Positions 43,449 through 53,964 of a DNA stretch of 64,000 nt are shown here, in pieces. Position 1 is the stretch's first letter; every line of letters begins with the position of its first letter. The notes under the pieces are model-generated. The model worked only from the letters and a program-made list of their open reading frames with translations. It was not told where the DNA came from and made no database searches. The position numbers were made by a program, and so were the translations under genes. The DNA is from Amaricoccus sp. (GTDB lineage Bacteria; Pseudomonadota; Alphaproteobacteria; Rhodobacterales; Rhodobacteraceae): assembly GCF_017993425.1 (NCBI RefSeq), contig NZ_JAGOMQ010000016.1:19472-83471 (forward strand). Direction: 5' to 3'.

Positions 43449-44732
43449 ATGCCGTCAGCTTTGGTCGGGGGACATCGTGTCACATTTCGGCTGGACGGTC
43501 CGGAGGAGGGGCCGGTCTTTGCGTTTGTAAACGGTTTGACCCAATATTCCGACCTCTGGGCCGCCTATGCGCAGCACCTCTCGGCACGCGGGATGCGCGT
43601 CCTGCGATTCGACATGCTCGGACAGGGCGAATCCGACAAGCCCGCCCTCGGGGTGCGATTCGAGGACCACTGGCGGACGCTCGACGGCATCCTCGACCAT
43701 CTCGGCGTCGCGCAGGCCCATGTCGCCGGCATCTCCTTCGGCGGCACGGTCGCGGTGCAGTTCGCGGTGGAGCGCCCCGAGCGCTGCGCCTCGCTCGTCG
43801 CGATGAGCTGCTTCGCCGAGATGCCGCCGCAGCTCTACATGATGGGCTGCGGCCTCTACGAGGCGCTGGTGCAGGTCGGGCTGCCGGCGCTGCAGCGCTG
43901 GCTGATGCCGATGAACATGAGCGACGAGTGGCTGGAGGCCAACCGCGAGGCCCTGCCGGAGATGATGCGCAAGGGCTACGCGATCAACGACCTCTTCGCG
44001 CTGCAGAACCTGATGGAATCGGTCCAGGACTTCGGCTCGATCACCGACCGGCTCGACCGGATCGCCTGCCCGACGATGATCCTGAACGGCGAGTTCGACT
44101 TCTTCACCCCGCGCAAGTGCCACGAGGTGCTGCGCCAGGGCATCGCGCGCTCCCGGCTCGTCATCGTCCAGCACGCCTATCACGCCTACACGCTCGAGCA
44201 TCCCGCCGTGACCATGCGCCTGATCGACGCCTTCCTCGACCACGTGGCGGCCGGCACGTGGCCCGGCGACCGCACGGTCTGGATCGCCAGCGACGATCCC
44301 GCCTCGGCCGAGCCCTGGTTCCCCTGCGCCGGCGACCACCTCCGCGCGATCCCCCTGCCCCCGCCCGCCGCCGCCGGCCTTCCGGCCCCGGCCGCCGCGC
44401 CCGTCCCGGCGGCGTCCGCTGCGGCGCCGGCCCCGGCGTCAGCGGGCGCGACCGCTCCCGCGTCAGCCCCGGCGCCAGCGGCCGAGCCCGCTGCGGCGTC
44501 AGCCCCGGCGCCAGCGGCCGGGCCCGCTGCGGCGTCGGGCGAGGCGTCGGCGCCGGCGTCCGGCAAAGCGTCCGCTCGGGCTCGGACCTCGCGCAAGGCG
44601 TCCGCCCCGGCGTCGGCCGCCGCCTCCGCTCCACCCGCCCCGGCGGCCGCGCCGCCGGGGGAGCCCCCCGCGCCCAGACGCGCGCCGCGACCCCGCAAGA
44701 CCCCTGCCCGGAGGACCGCAGATGCATCTTGA
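43449..44732 (+). CDS. Alpha/beta-hydrolase with long Pro/Ala/Ser basic tail
   Basis: This 427-residue protein is transcribed divergently from the porin. The hydrolase domain (1-290) has FAFVNGLTQYSDLWAAYAQH, nucleophile in AHVAGISFGGTVAVQFAVER, Asp in MILNGEFDFFTP and His in VQHAYHAYTLEHP. From about 300 to the end there is a Pro/Ala/Ser-rich tail with repeated PAPAAEPAAASAPAPAA, turning Arg/Lys-rich at the end (APRPRKTPARRTADAS). Such tails resemble histone H1-like or AlgP-like segments that bind nucleic acid or polyanions. GGAGGGG precedes the ATG. The next gene overlaps by 11 bases. Confidence 0.82.
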   Translation: MPSALVGGHRVTFRLDGPEEGPVFAFVNGLTQYSDLWAAYAQHLSARGMRVLRFDMLGQGESDKPALGVRFEDHWRTLDGILDHLGVAQAHVAGISFGGTVAVQFAVERPERCASLVAMSCFAEMPPQLYMMGCGLYEALVQVGLPALQRWLMPMNMSDEWLEANREALPEMMRKGYAINDLFALQNLMESVQDFGSITDRLDRIACPTMILNGEFDFFTPRKCHEVLRQGIARSRLVIVQHAYHAYTLEHPAVTMRLIDAFLDHVAAGTWPGDRTVWIASDDPASAEPWFPCAGDHLRAIPLPPPAAAGLPAPAAAPVPAASAAAPAPASAGATAPASAPAPAAEPAAASAPAPAAGPAAASGEASAPASGKASARARTSRKASAPASAAASAPPAPAAAPPGEPPAPRRAPRPRKTPARRTADAS

Positions 44733-45396
44733 TCAATACGACCGCATCCGCGCCCGGATCGCCGCCGAAGGGCTGACGCCGGCGATCGAGACCCAGATCG
44801 CGCTCTTCGTCTGCGCCACCAAGGCGATCAACCTGCCCTTCCTCGCCCTCGCCGGCGCCGCCGTGCCCCCCGCCGCCGCCTGGCCCGCCATGTTCGGCGG
44901 CGGCGGCGACGCGAATGGCCCGGCGGGGGTGGTCTGGCAGTATCTCAACAGCCAGCTCTTCCGCGAGAGCGAGGCGGTGACGCTGCTCTGCCGGATCACC
45001 CGCTGGTCGCCCGACCCGCTGGTCTACATGCGCAGCGCCCAGCTGGTCGCGCCGCTCTCCGCCGAGGCCGCCCGCTCGGGGTTCTCCCGCGCCGGCGTCT
45101 CGGGCCGGGCGGGCGGCGGCGAGACGCTGGGGATCGAGGCGCTGGCCTTCGGCTACGCCCTCCTCGCCACCGTGCGCCTCGCCCCGGCGCTGCCCGCCGA
45201 GGACGCCGCCGCCCCCTTCGCCGTGGCGCTCGCCCGCATCGAGCAGGAGAACGGCCGGCTGCTGCAGACCCAGATCCGGCTCCTCAAGGACGGCTACGCC
45301 CAGATCCCGCAGGAGGAGCGCGAGGCGATCATCGCCGCCAAGATCGAGCTGGTCAGCGGCGTCTTCGACCGCTTCCTCGACGCCCTCGCCGGCTGA
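44722..45396 (+). CDS. Unknown helical protein paired with the tailed hydrolase
   Basis: This 224-residue, mostly helical protein begins MHLDQYDRIRARIAAEGLTP and overlaps the hydrolase gene by 11 bases, so the two are likely translated together. It contains an aromatic/Gly-rich segment (WPAMFGGGGDANGPAGVVWQ) and a C-terminal amphipathic region (ARIEQENGRLLQTQIRLLKD). I do not recognise the family. Possible themes are granule or polymer association, but nothing shown confirms that. Confidence 0.6.
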   Translation: MHLDQYDRIRARIAAEGLTPAIETQIALFVCATKAINLPFLALAGAAVPPAAAWPAMFGGGGDANGPAGVVWQYLNSQLFRESEAVTLLCRITRWSPDPLVYMRSAQLVAPLSAEAARSGFSRAGVSGRAGGGETLGIEALAFGYALLATVRLAPALPAEDAAAPFAVALARIEQENGRLLQTQIRLLKDGYAQIPQEEREAIIAAKIELVSGVFDRFLDALAG

Positions 45397-45432
45397 ACCG
45401 CCGGGGCCGGCCCCCGGCAGGGGGAGGCGCGC

Positions 45433-46359
45433 TCAGTCGTGGAACGGCTCCACCTCGCGGCGGCGCCCGAGCAGGAAGGCGTCGGCGACCTGCACGAGGG
45501 GCGCGAGGTCGACGTCGGAGCGGCCGGCGGCGACGAGGGCGAGGAACTCGGCGTAGAGGGTGCGGTACTCGCGATCCTCGGCGTCGATCGGCGCGACGCC
45601 CGCGCCCGCAAGGCGCGCGCCCCCGGCGGAGAGCGTCAGCTCGCCCTCCGCCGTGTCGGCCGCGATGTCCCAGATCTGCGGCCCGGCCTGCCGCCAGTCG
45701 AGGTCGGCCGTCACCGGCGCGCCGCCTGCCGTGCGGAAGGCGAGCCGCGCCGCGATCGGCGCCGCGCGGTTGGCGGGGAAGTCGAGATCGGCCGAGACGA
45801 GGCGCATCGGCTCGGGCAGGATGCGGGTGACGATCGAGAGCGCGTTGATCCCCGGATCGAAGACCCCGAGCCCGCCCGGCTCCCAGATCCATTGCTGCCC
45901 GGGATGCCAGCGCCGCACGTCCTCCTTCCAGGTCACCCGCATGCCGCGCAGGCCCCGGGCGGCGAGGAGCGCCCGCGCCGGCTCCACCGCGGCGGCGGCG
46001 CGCGAGTGCCAGGTCGCGAAGAGCGTGACGCCCTGCGCCGCGGCGAGCGCGGCCAGCGCCTGGACCTCGGAGACCGTGGCCCCCGGCGGCTTCTCCATCA
46101 TCACGTGCTTGCCGGCGAGGAGCGCGGCGCGGACCTGGTCGAAGCGCCCGACCGGCGGCGTGCAGACCGAGACGGCGTCGACCCCGGCGCCCGCGTCGGC
46201 GAGCAGCGCGCCCACGTCCGGCCAGTGCGGCAGGCCGGGCAGCGCCGCGTTGCGGCTGGCGACGCCGGCGAGCTCCGCGCCTTCCGTCGCCGCGATGGCC
46301 GGCAGGTGCTGGTCGCGGGCGATCTTGCCGAGCCCCACGATCGCGATGCGCAACGTCAC
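45433..46359 (-). CDS. Gfo/Idh/MocA dehydrogenase, probably D-galactose/L-arabinose 1-dehydrogenase
   Basis: This 308-residue NAD(P)-dependent sugar dehydrogenase has the Rossmann motif IAIVGLGKIARDQHLPAIAA and the GFO/IDH KHVMMEKPPG Lys-Pro-Pro segment. The catalytic region WKEDVRRWHPGQQWIWEPGG continues to GVFDPGINALSIVTRILP, which resembles Rhizobium/Azospirillum galactose and arabinose 1-dehydrogenases from memory. It oxidises the aldose to the lactone. The GTG at 46359 has GGAGGGG 5 bases upstream; longer in-frame starts run into repeat M1. Confidence 0.78.
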   Translation of the reverse strand: MTLRIAIVGLGKIARDQHLPAIAATEGAELAGVASRNAALPGLPHWPDVGALLADAGAGVDAVSVCTPPVGRFDQVRAALLAGKHVMMEKPPGATVSEVQALAALAAAQGVTLFATWHSRAAAAVEPARALLAARGLRGMRVTWKEDVRRWHPGQQWIWEPGGLGVFDPGINALSIVTRILPEPMRLVSADLDFPANRAAPIAARLAFRTAGGAPVTADLDWRQAGPQIWDIAADTAEGELTLSAGGARLAGAGVAPIDAEDREYRTLYAEFLALVAAGRSDVDLAPLVQVADAFLLGRRREVEPFHD

Positions 46360-46508
46360 GTCGTCCCCTCCCGCTCGGCGCATCCTTTCCGGGCGGGGCG
46401 CCGTCCCGCGGCCCCGGTGATAGCCGAGGCCGCGGCGCGGGGGAACGGGGTCCGGCGCGGGGCCTGGCCGGCGCGTCCCGGAACCTCGCGCGCCCCTGCT
46501 CACGGGGG

Positions 46509-46548
46509 GTGTTCACGCGTGAAAATTCGCTAAGCCACTGATTTATGG
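46509..46548. repeat. Dispersed ~40-bp motif M1, copy 4
   Basis: GTGTTCACGCGTGAAAATTC is followed by GCTAAGCCACTGATTTATGG. It ends 31 bp before the terminal repeat of R1-C1, the same spacing as copy 3 to R1-A, although the two R1 copies are in opposite orientations. It lies 150 bp upstream of the sugar dehydrogenase start. Confidence 0.65.
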
Positions 46549-46579
46549 TAGAGGTTAATGCGAGCTTGCCGCGTTTTTC

Positions 46580-46909
46580 GCGCTGCACGACAGTGGAGAG
46601 GAAGCCCGGCCCGAGGCTGGCCGCGACGCCGACGCCAGACGGATTTGACCCGTGGCAAATCCGTCCGCGATCGCCCCTCGGGGGGCGAGCGCGATTCCGC
46701 GCTCGCCGGAGCGATCACGGACGGATGGCGTGCTTCCGGAGAAATCTGCGCCCCTCACGGCTTCCGCGCGCAACCGCGCTCCAGCCGTCGGCGCGGCGAA
46801 AGCCGTGCTTTCGCCTGTCGCGCCGGGCCTCGCGGGCAAGCCCGCTTCGGTCGGTCAGTCGGCGCGCGCGCCCGTGGATCCAGCAGAGCAGACAGGTGTC
46901 GTGCAGTGT
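46580..46909 (+). repeat. MITE-like element R1, copy C1 (complete)
   Basis: A 330-bp element with terminal repeats GCGCTGCACGACAG (46580) and GTGTCGTGCAGTGT (46896). Same orientation as copy B and nearly identical to it over about 80 bp from 46627. Its left flank GTTTTTCGCGCTGC recurs at the start of C2, so C1 and C2 are arranged in tandem. Confidence 0.75.
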
Positions 46910-46914
46910 GCGGG

Positions 46915-47030
46915 TTTTTCGCGCTGCGCGACGGTGGAAAGGACGCCCGGCCGGAAGCGGGCCGCGACGGTGAAGGCAGACGGATTTGACCCGTGCGCCA
47001 CCGCGCTCCAGCCGTGCTTTCGCTCGCGGG
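46915..47030 (+). repeat. R1 element, copy C2 (internal deletion)
   Basis: It starts with GTTTTTCGCGCTGCGCGACG, keeps acgcccggccggaagcgg and GACGGATTTGACCCGTG, then jumps to ccaccgcgctccagccgtgc. The hairpin-rich middle of about 150 bp is missing, as in non-autonomous derivatives. Confidence 0.6.
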
Positions 47031-47108
47031 CGTCGTCATGGGACGCACCTCACCGCCCGGCAGGGGCGGAAGGCCCGGGGGGCAAACCCGGACCGGACCG
47101 CCGGTTCC

Positions 47109-47891
47109 TCACACGTCGAGGTCGACCCAGACCGGGACGTGGTCCGAGGGCTTGTCGCGGCCGCGGACCTCGGCGTCGATGCCGCAGGCGACGAGCCGGT
47201 CGGCGGCCTGCGGGGTCAGCAGCACGTGGTCGATGCGGATGCCGTGGTTCTTCGGCCAGGCCCCGGCCTGATAGTCCCAGAAGGTGTAGAGCCTCGGCTC
47301 GGGATGGGTAACCCGCACCGCGTCGGTGTAGCCGAGGTTGAGGATCCGACGCCACGCCGCCCGCGTCGGCGGCAGGAACAGCGCGTCCCGCTCCCAGACC
47401 CGCGGGTCGTAGCAGTCGATCGGCTCGGGGATGACGTTGAAGTCGCCGAGCAGCGCCGCCGTCTCCTCCGCGGCGAGGAGCGCCTCGGCCCGGGCCTGCA
47501 ACCGCGCCATCCAGGCGAGCTTGTAGTCGTATTTCGGCCCCGGCGCCGGGTTGCCGTTCGGCAGGTAGAGCCCGCAGACCCTGAGCGCCGCCGCCTCGCC
47601 GACCACCGTCGCCTCGATCCAGCGCGCCTGGTCGTCGCCGTCGTCGCCGGGAAGCCCGCTCGTCACGTCCTCGAGCGGCAGCCGCGACAGGATCGCGACG
47701 CCGTTGAAGCCCTTCTGCCCATGGGTCGCGACGTTGTAGCCGCGCTCCTCGATCTCCAGCCGCGGGAAGAGGTCGTCCGTCGACTTGATCTCCTGCAGCA
47801 CGACCACGTCGGGCCGCGCGGCGTCGAGCCAGTCGAGGAGCGCGGGCAGCCGCGCCCGGGCGCCGTTGATGTTGAAGGTCGCGAGCTTCAT
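47109..47891 (-). CDS. xthA: Exodeoxyribonuclease III
   Basis: This 260-residue AP-endonuclease/exonuclease has the N-terminal [20 protein letters not shown], the metal-binding [14 protein letters not shown], and the active-site region [37 protein letters not shown] and the C-terminal [10 protein letters not shown]...[11 protein letters not shown] complete the catalytic residues. It repairs abasic and oxidised 3' ends. It is divergent from purC; the 133-bp gap carries a purC promoter. Confidence 0.93.
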   Translation of the reverse strand: MKLATFNINGARARLPALLDWLDAARPDVVVLQEIKSTDDLFPRLEIEERGYNVATHGQKGFNGVAILSRLPLEDVTSGLPGDDGDDQARWIEATVVGEAAALRVCGLYLPNGNPAPGPKYDYKLAWMARLQARAEALLAAEETAALLGDFNVIPEPIDCYDPRVWERDALFLPPTRAAWRRILNLGYTDAVRVTHPEPRLYTFWDYQAGAWPKNHGIRIDHVLLTPQAADRLVACGIDAEVRGRDKPSDHVPVWVDLDV

Positions 47892-47934
47892 GGCGGGCGA
47901 CCCTAGGCAGGCGCGGGCCGGGGGGCAAGGCGGC

Positions 47935-47963
47935 TTGCTCCCGCGCGGGCCGCGGCCTATAGA
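47935..47963 (+). promoter_or_regulatory. Sigma-70-type promoter for purC
   Basis: TTGCTC at 47935-47940 and TATAGA at 47958-47963 are separated by 17 bases. The start would be near 47970, giving a leader of about 55 bases before the purC ATG. Confidence 0.5.
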
Positions 47964-47979
47964 GCGGGGGAAACGGGAG

Positions 47980-47997
47980 AGGCGGCACGGGCCGCCT
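47980..47997 (+). promoter_or_regulatory. Leader hairpin upstream of purC
   Basis: AGGCGGC and GCCGCCT form a 7-bp stem with the loop ACGG, followed by TTTCCCC, in the predicted leader. It does not show the three-way junction of a purine riboswitch. It may be a weak attenuator or just a stable leader. Confidence 0.3.
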
Positions 47998-48024
47998 TTC
48001 CCCGCGCGCTTTTCGGAGACATCC

Positions 48025-48789
48025 ATGGCCCGGCGACGGTTGGTTTACGAGGGCAAGGCGAAGATTCTCTACGAGGGACCCGAGCCCGACACGCTGATCC
48101 AGTACTTCAAGGACGAGGCGACCGCCTTCGACGCCCAGAAGAAGGCGACGATCGAGGGCAAGGGCGTGCTCAACAACCGCCTGTCCGAGCATTTCATGAC
48201 GGGCCTGAACAACATCGGCGTGCCGACGCACTTCATCCGCCGGCTCAACATGCGCGAGCAGCTGATCCGCATGGTCGAGATGATCCCGCTCGAGGTGGTG
48301 GTGCGCAACTACGCCGCCGGGTCGCTCAGCAAGCGGCTCGGGATCCCCGAGGGGCAGCAGCTGCCGCGGCCGATCATCGAGTTCTACTACAAGGACGACA
48401 GCCTGCACGATCCGCTGGTCAGCGAGGAGCACATCGTCGCGTTCAACTGGGCCGCCCAGCAGGACATCGACGACATGATCGCGCTGGCGCTGCGGGTGAA
48501 CGACTTCCTGTCGGGCATGTTCCTCGGCGTCGGCATCCGCCTCGTCGACTTCAAGATCGAGATCGGCCGGGTCTACGACGGCGACTTCCAGCGGCTGATC
48601 GTCGCCGACGAGATCTCGCCGGATTCGTGCCGGCTCTGGGACATCGAGACGGGCCGCAAGCTCGACAAGGACGTGTTCCGCCACGACCTCGGCAACCTCG
48701 CCGACGCCTATACCGAGGTGGCCCGCCGCCTCGGCGTCATGCCGAAGACCAACGGGCGGACGCATACCGGGCCGAAGCTGGTGAACTGA
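48025..48789 (+). CDS. purC: Phosphoribosylaminoimidazole-succinocarboxamide synthase
   Basis: This 254-residue SAICAR synthase joins CAIR and aspartate with ATP in purine synthesis. It has [20 protein letters not shown], the motif [33 protein letters not shown] and [20 protein letters not shown]. It also carries [14 protein letters not shown], the aspartate/ATP region. GGAG lies before the ATG at 48025. purS follows in 13 bp. Confidence 0.95.
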   Translation: MARRRLVYEGKAKILYEGPEPDTLIQYFKDEATAFDAQKKATIEGKGVLNNRLSEHFMTGLNNIGVPTHFIRRLNMREQLIRMVEMIPLEVVVRNYAAGSLSKRLGIPEGQQLPRPIIEFYYKDDSLHDPLVSEEHIVAFNWAAQQDIDDMIALALRVNDFLSGMFLGVGIRLVDFKIEIGRVYDGDFQRLIVADEISPDSCRLWDIETGRKLDKDVFRHDLGNLADAYTEVARRLGVMPKTNGRTHTGPKLVN

Positions 48790-48802
48790 TGAAGGCCCGG
48801 AC

Positions 48803-49042
48803 ATGAAGGCCCGCGTTCACGTCACGCTCAAGCGCGGCGTCCTCGACCCGCAGGGCGAGGCCGTCCGCCACGCCCTCGGCGCGCTCGGCTTCGAGGGCGT
48901 CGAGGGGGTGCGGATCGGCAAGGTGATCGAGCTCGACCTCGCCGAGACCGACGCCGCCGCCGCCGAGGCGAGCGTCCGGGCGATGTGCGAGAAGCTCCTC
49001 GCCAACACGGTGATCGAGTCCTACGCCGTCGACCTCGCCTGA
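48803..49042 (+). CDS. purS: FGAM synthase subunit PurS
   Basis: This 79-residue protein has the PurS pattern MKARVHVTLKRGVLDPQGEA, VRHALGALGFEGVEGVRIGK and VIELDLAE. It bridges PurL and PurQ in three-part formylglycinamidine ribonucleotide synthase. The alcohol dehydrogenase gene starts within its stop codon (TGATG), so the usual purS-purQ junction is interrupted. Confidence 0.93.
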   Translation: MKARVHVTLKRGVLDPQGEAVRHALGALGFEGVEGVRIGKVIELDLAETDAAAAEASVRAMCEKLLANTVIESYAVDLA

Positions 49043-50079
49043 TGCGCGCCGCCGTCCTTCGCGAGTACAACGCCGACCTCTCGATAGAGGCCGTCGCCGA
49101 TCCCCGCCCGGAGGAGGACGGCGTCGTCCTCAAGGTGCTCGCCTGCGGGGTCTGCCGCTCCGACTGGCACGGCTGGACCGGCGAGCACCCGCGGGTGAAG
49201 CCGGGGCAGATCCCTGGGCATGAGTATTGCGGCGAGGTGGTCGAGGCCGGCCCGCGCGCGCCGTGGCGGGTCGGCGACCGGGTGGTCGCGCCGTTCATCC
49301 TCGCCTGCGGCCATTGCCCCGCCTGCCAGTCGGGCCACCAGAACGTCTGCCCCGACCAGCGCCTGCCCGGCTTCGTCGAGCCCGGGGCCTTCGCGGAATA
49401 CGTGGCCGTGCCGTTCTCGCACAACCTCGCCCGGCTGCCGGAGAGCCTGTCGCCGACGCTCGCCGCCGGCCTCGGCTGCCGCGTCACCACCGCCTGGCAC
49501 GCGCTGACCGGCCGCGCCGACCTCCATGCCGGCGAATGGCTCGCCGTCCACGGCACCGGCGGCGTCGGGCTCTCGACGCTGCTGATCGGCAAGGCCCTCG
49601 GCGCCCGGGTCGTCGTCGTCGACGTCGTGCAGGAGAAGCTCGACCACGCCCGCGGCCTCGGCGCCGACGCGGCGGTCGACGCCAGGGGCGGCGACACGGC
49701 CGCGGCGATCCGCGAGATCACCGGGGGCGGGGCGCATGTCTCGGTCGAGGCGCTGGGGATCGCGCAGACGACCAACGCCTCGATCGAATGCCTGCGGCCG
49801 CTCGGGCGGCACGTGCAGGTGGGAATGCCCGTCGGGCATACCGCGTTCATGGAGATCAACATGAACGCCGTCTACATGAAGAACCTCGCGCTCTACGGCA
49901 CGCGCGGGATGCCGTCCTGGCGGTATCCGTCGCTGCTCGCGCTCATCGAGCAGGGGCTCGTGGACTTCTCCCCGCTGATCGCGCGGGAGATCCCGCTCGG
50001 CGGAGCCTCGGCGGAGCTGCGCGCCTTCAACGGCCCGACGCCCCCGGGGGTCGCCGTCATCACCGATTTCGCAGCCTGA
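49042..50079 (+). CDS. Zinc-dependent medium-chain alcohol dehydrogenase
   Basis: This 345-residue MDR enzyme has the catalytic zinc site ([18 protein letters not shown] and [13 protein letters not shown]) and the structural zinc Cys cluster ([15 protein letters not shown]). The NAD-binding motif is [20 protein letters not shown]. The pattern is close to Zn-alcohol dehydrogenases of the 'alcohol dehydrogenase catalytic domain' type acting on primary alcohols, aldehydes or polyols. It is translated with purS by a 1-base overlap and precedes purQ by 11 bp, so it is expressed with the purine genes. Confidence 0.88.
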   Translation: MRAAVLREYNADLSIEAVADPRPEEDGVVLKVLACGVCRSDWHGWTGEHPRVKPGQIPGHEYCGEVVEAGPRAPWRVGDRVVAPFILACGHCPACQSGHQNVCPDQRLPGFVEPGAFAEYVAVPFSHNLARLPESLSPTLAAGLGCRVTTAWHALTGRADLHAGEWLAVHGTGGVGLSTLLIGKALGARVVVVDVVQEKLDHARGLGADAAVDARGGDTAAAIREITGGGAHVSVEALGIAQTTNASIECLRPLGRHVQVGMPVGHTAFMEINMNAVYMKNLALYGTRGMPSWRYPSLLALIEQGLVDFSPLIAREIPLGGASAELRAFNGPTPPGVAVITDFAA

Positions 50080-50090
50080 GGGGGACCCGA

Positions 50091-50774
50091 GTGAAAGCCG
50101 GCGTGATCGTCTTCCCCGGATCGAACTGCGACCGCGACCTCGCGGTGGCGCTGCGCGCCGCCGGGGCGGAGGTGACGATGGTCTGGCACAAGGAGACGGC
50201 GCTGCCGCCGGGGCTCGACCTCGTCGGCGTGCCGGGCGGCTTCTCCTTCGGCGACTACCTGCGCTGCGGCGCCATCGCGGCGCGCGCGCCGGTGATGCGC
50301 GCCGTCGCGGACTTCGCCCAGGGCGGCGGGCACGTGCTCGGGGTCTGCAACGGCTTCCAGGTGCTGATCGAGGCGGGGCTGCTGCCCGGCGCGCTGATGC
50401 GCAACGCCGGGCTGAAGTTCGTCTGCGCGCCCGCGCCGCTCTCCGTCGGCACGCCCGACAGCGCCTTCACCCGCCGCTACGCCCGCTCCGAGACCGTGAC
50501 CTTCCCGGTCGCCCACCACGACGGCAACTACGTCGCCGACCCGGAGACGCTCGCCCGGCTGGAGGGCGAGGACCGCGTCGCCTTCCGCTACCGCGCCAAC
50601 CCGAACGGCTCGATGAACGCCGTCGCGGGCGTCCTCTCCGCGAACCGGCGCGTGCTCGGCCTGATGCCGCATCCCGAGCGCGCGGTGGACGCGCTCCATG
50701 GCGGCGTCGACGGCGAGCGGCTTTTCGCCGGTCTCGCCGGGGCGGCGGCGGTGGATGAGCCGCAACACGCTTGA
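50091..50774 (+). CDS. purQ: FGAM synthase glutaminase subunit PurQ
   Basis: This 227-residue class I glutamine amidotransferase has [40 protein letters not shown], the catalytic Cys in [20 protein letters not shown], and the His/Glu of [16 protein letters not shown]. It supplies ammonia to PurL. The GTG at 50091 has GAGGGGGA upstream. purL is not in the window. dctB follows. Confidence 0.94.
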   Translation: MKAGVIVFPGSNCDRDLAVALRAAGAEVTMVWHKETALPPGLDLVGVPGGFSFGDYLRCGAIAARAPVMRAVADFAQGGGHVLGVCNGFQVLIEAGLLPGALMRNAGLKFVCAPAPLSVGTPDSAFTRRYARSETVTFPVAHHDGNYVADPETLARLEGEDRVAFRYRANPNGSMNAVAGVLSANRRVLGLMPHPERAVDALHGGVDGERLFAGLAGAAAVDEPQHA

Positions 50775-50806
50775 GCGGGATCGACCCCCGGCGTAGCCTC
50801 GTCCCG

Positions 50807-52587
<1,781 letters not shown>

Positions 52588-52591
<4 letters not shown>

Positions 52592-53964
52592 ACCTGATGA
52601 CCGCAACCCCCGGAAAGGCGCTGGTCGCCATCGTCGACGACGAGGCCGACATGCGCGAGAGCGTCGCCCAGTGGCTCCAGCTCTCCGGCTTCGAGACCAC
52701 GAGCTTCGACAGCGCCGAGGCGGCGCTGAAGGCGCTCTCCCCCGCCTTCGCCGGCGTGGTGGTCAGCGACATCCGCATGCCCGGCATGGACGGCATGGCG
52801 CTGCTGCGCCGCGTCCAGACCATCGACCCCGCCCTGCCGGTGATCCTGATGACCGGCCACGGCGACGTGCCGATGGCGGTCGAGGCGATGCGGATCGGCG
52901 CCTTCGACTTCGTCGAGAAGCCCTTCGAGCCCGACCGCCTCGCCGACCTCGTGCAGAAGGCCTCCGAGGCGCGGGCGCGCACCGTCGAGACCCGGGCGCT
53001 GCGGCGCGAGATGTCGGACGGCGCCGTGGTGATGCGCCGCCTGATGGGGCGGAGCCCCGCCATCGAGAAGCTGCGCGAGACCATCCTCGACGTCGCCCAG
53101 GCCGACGGCAACGTGCTGGTGATCGGCGAGACCGGCACGGGCAAGAGCCTGATCGTCGCCGCCCTCCACGCCTGCGGGCCGCGGGCCGCGCGCCCCCTCG
53201 TCACGGTGAACTGCGCCTCGGTGGCCGCCGAGACGCTGGAGGCCATGCTCTTCGGCGGCGAGGGCTGGCCGGAGAAGCCGCTCGTCGACCAGGCCGAGGG
53301 CGGCACGCTCTGCCTCGAGGACGTCGAGGCGCTGTCGCCCGCCGCGCAGGCCCGCCTCCTCGAGACGCTGAACGCCACCGACCCGAACGCCGCCCCGAGC
53401 GCCGCCTCGACGCGGCTGCACTCGCTGCGCGTCGTCTCGGTGTCGAGCCGCCTCGGGACCTCCGCCCCCGGCGAGACGGTCATGCGCGACGACCTCTACT
53501 TCCGCCTCGCCGGCCTCGTCGTCGAGGTGCCGCCGCTCCGCGCCCGCGGCGAGGACATCCTGACCCTGTTCTCCGCCTTCTCCGTGCAGTTCGCCGAGGA
53601 ATACGGCTGCGAGCCGCCGACGCTCAACGCCGTCGACGCGGCCAACCTCGTCCAGGCCCCCTGGCCCGGCAACATCCGCCAGCTGATCAACCTCGCCGAG
53701 CGGGCGGTCCTCCAGGCCCGCCGCGGCGAGCACAACATCTCGGCCCTGCTGATCGACGACGGCTTCCAGGCCCCGGTGATCGCGCTCGACGCCGAGAAGC
53801 CGCTCAAGGACCACGTCGACGCCTTCGAGAAGATGCTGATCGAGCACGCGCTCCGCCGCAACCAGGGCAGCGTCTCGGCGGTGATGGCCGAGCTCGCCCT
53901 GCCCCGCCGCACGCTCAACGAGAAGATGGCGAAATACGGACTCTCCCGCGGGGACTATCTCTGA
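52588..53964 (+). CDS. dctD: DctD-like response regulator lacking the GAFTGA loop
   Basis: This 458-residue protein has a receiver domain with Asp61 in GVVVSDIRMPGMDGMALLRR. The AAA+ domain has Walker A VLVIGETGTGKSLIVAALHA, arginine-finger-like MRDDLYFRLAGLVVEV, and PWPGNIRQLINLAERA. The C-terminal Fis-type helix-turn-helix is GSVSAVMAELALPRRTLNEK. The segment that should hold GAFTGA reads LFGGEGWPEKPLVDQAEGGT, and the Walker B is LCLEDVEAL instead of LFLDEI. It therefore likely does not drive sigma-54 transcription. The GTG overlaps the dctB stop. Confidence 0.85.

Larger units (their letters stand above)
46360..47108. other. 749-bp repeat-dense intergenic region
   Basis: From left to right it holds about 150 bp of unassigned sequence, motif M1 copy 4, R1 copy C1, the deleted R1 copy C2, and about 80 bp before the exonuclease stop. 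Open frames here are repeat shadows. This is the longest gene-free stretch of the window. Confidence 0.7.

Noticed and set aside
47892..48024. Purine riboswitch in front of purC
   Set aside because: The leader has only a small 7-bp hairpin; the three-way junction and conserved loops of a purine aptamer are absent.
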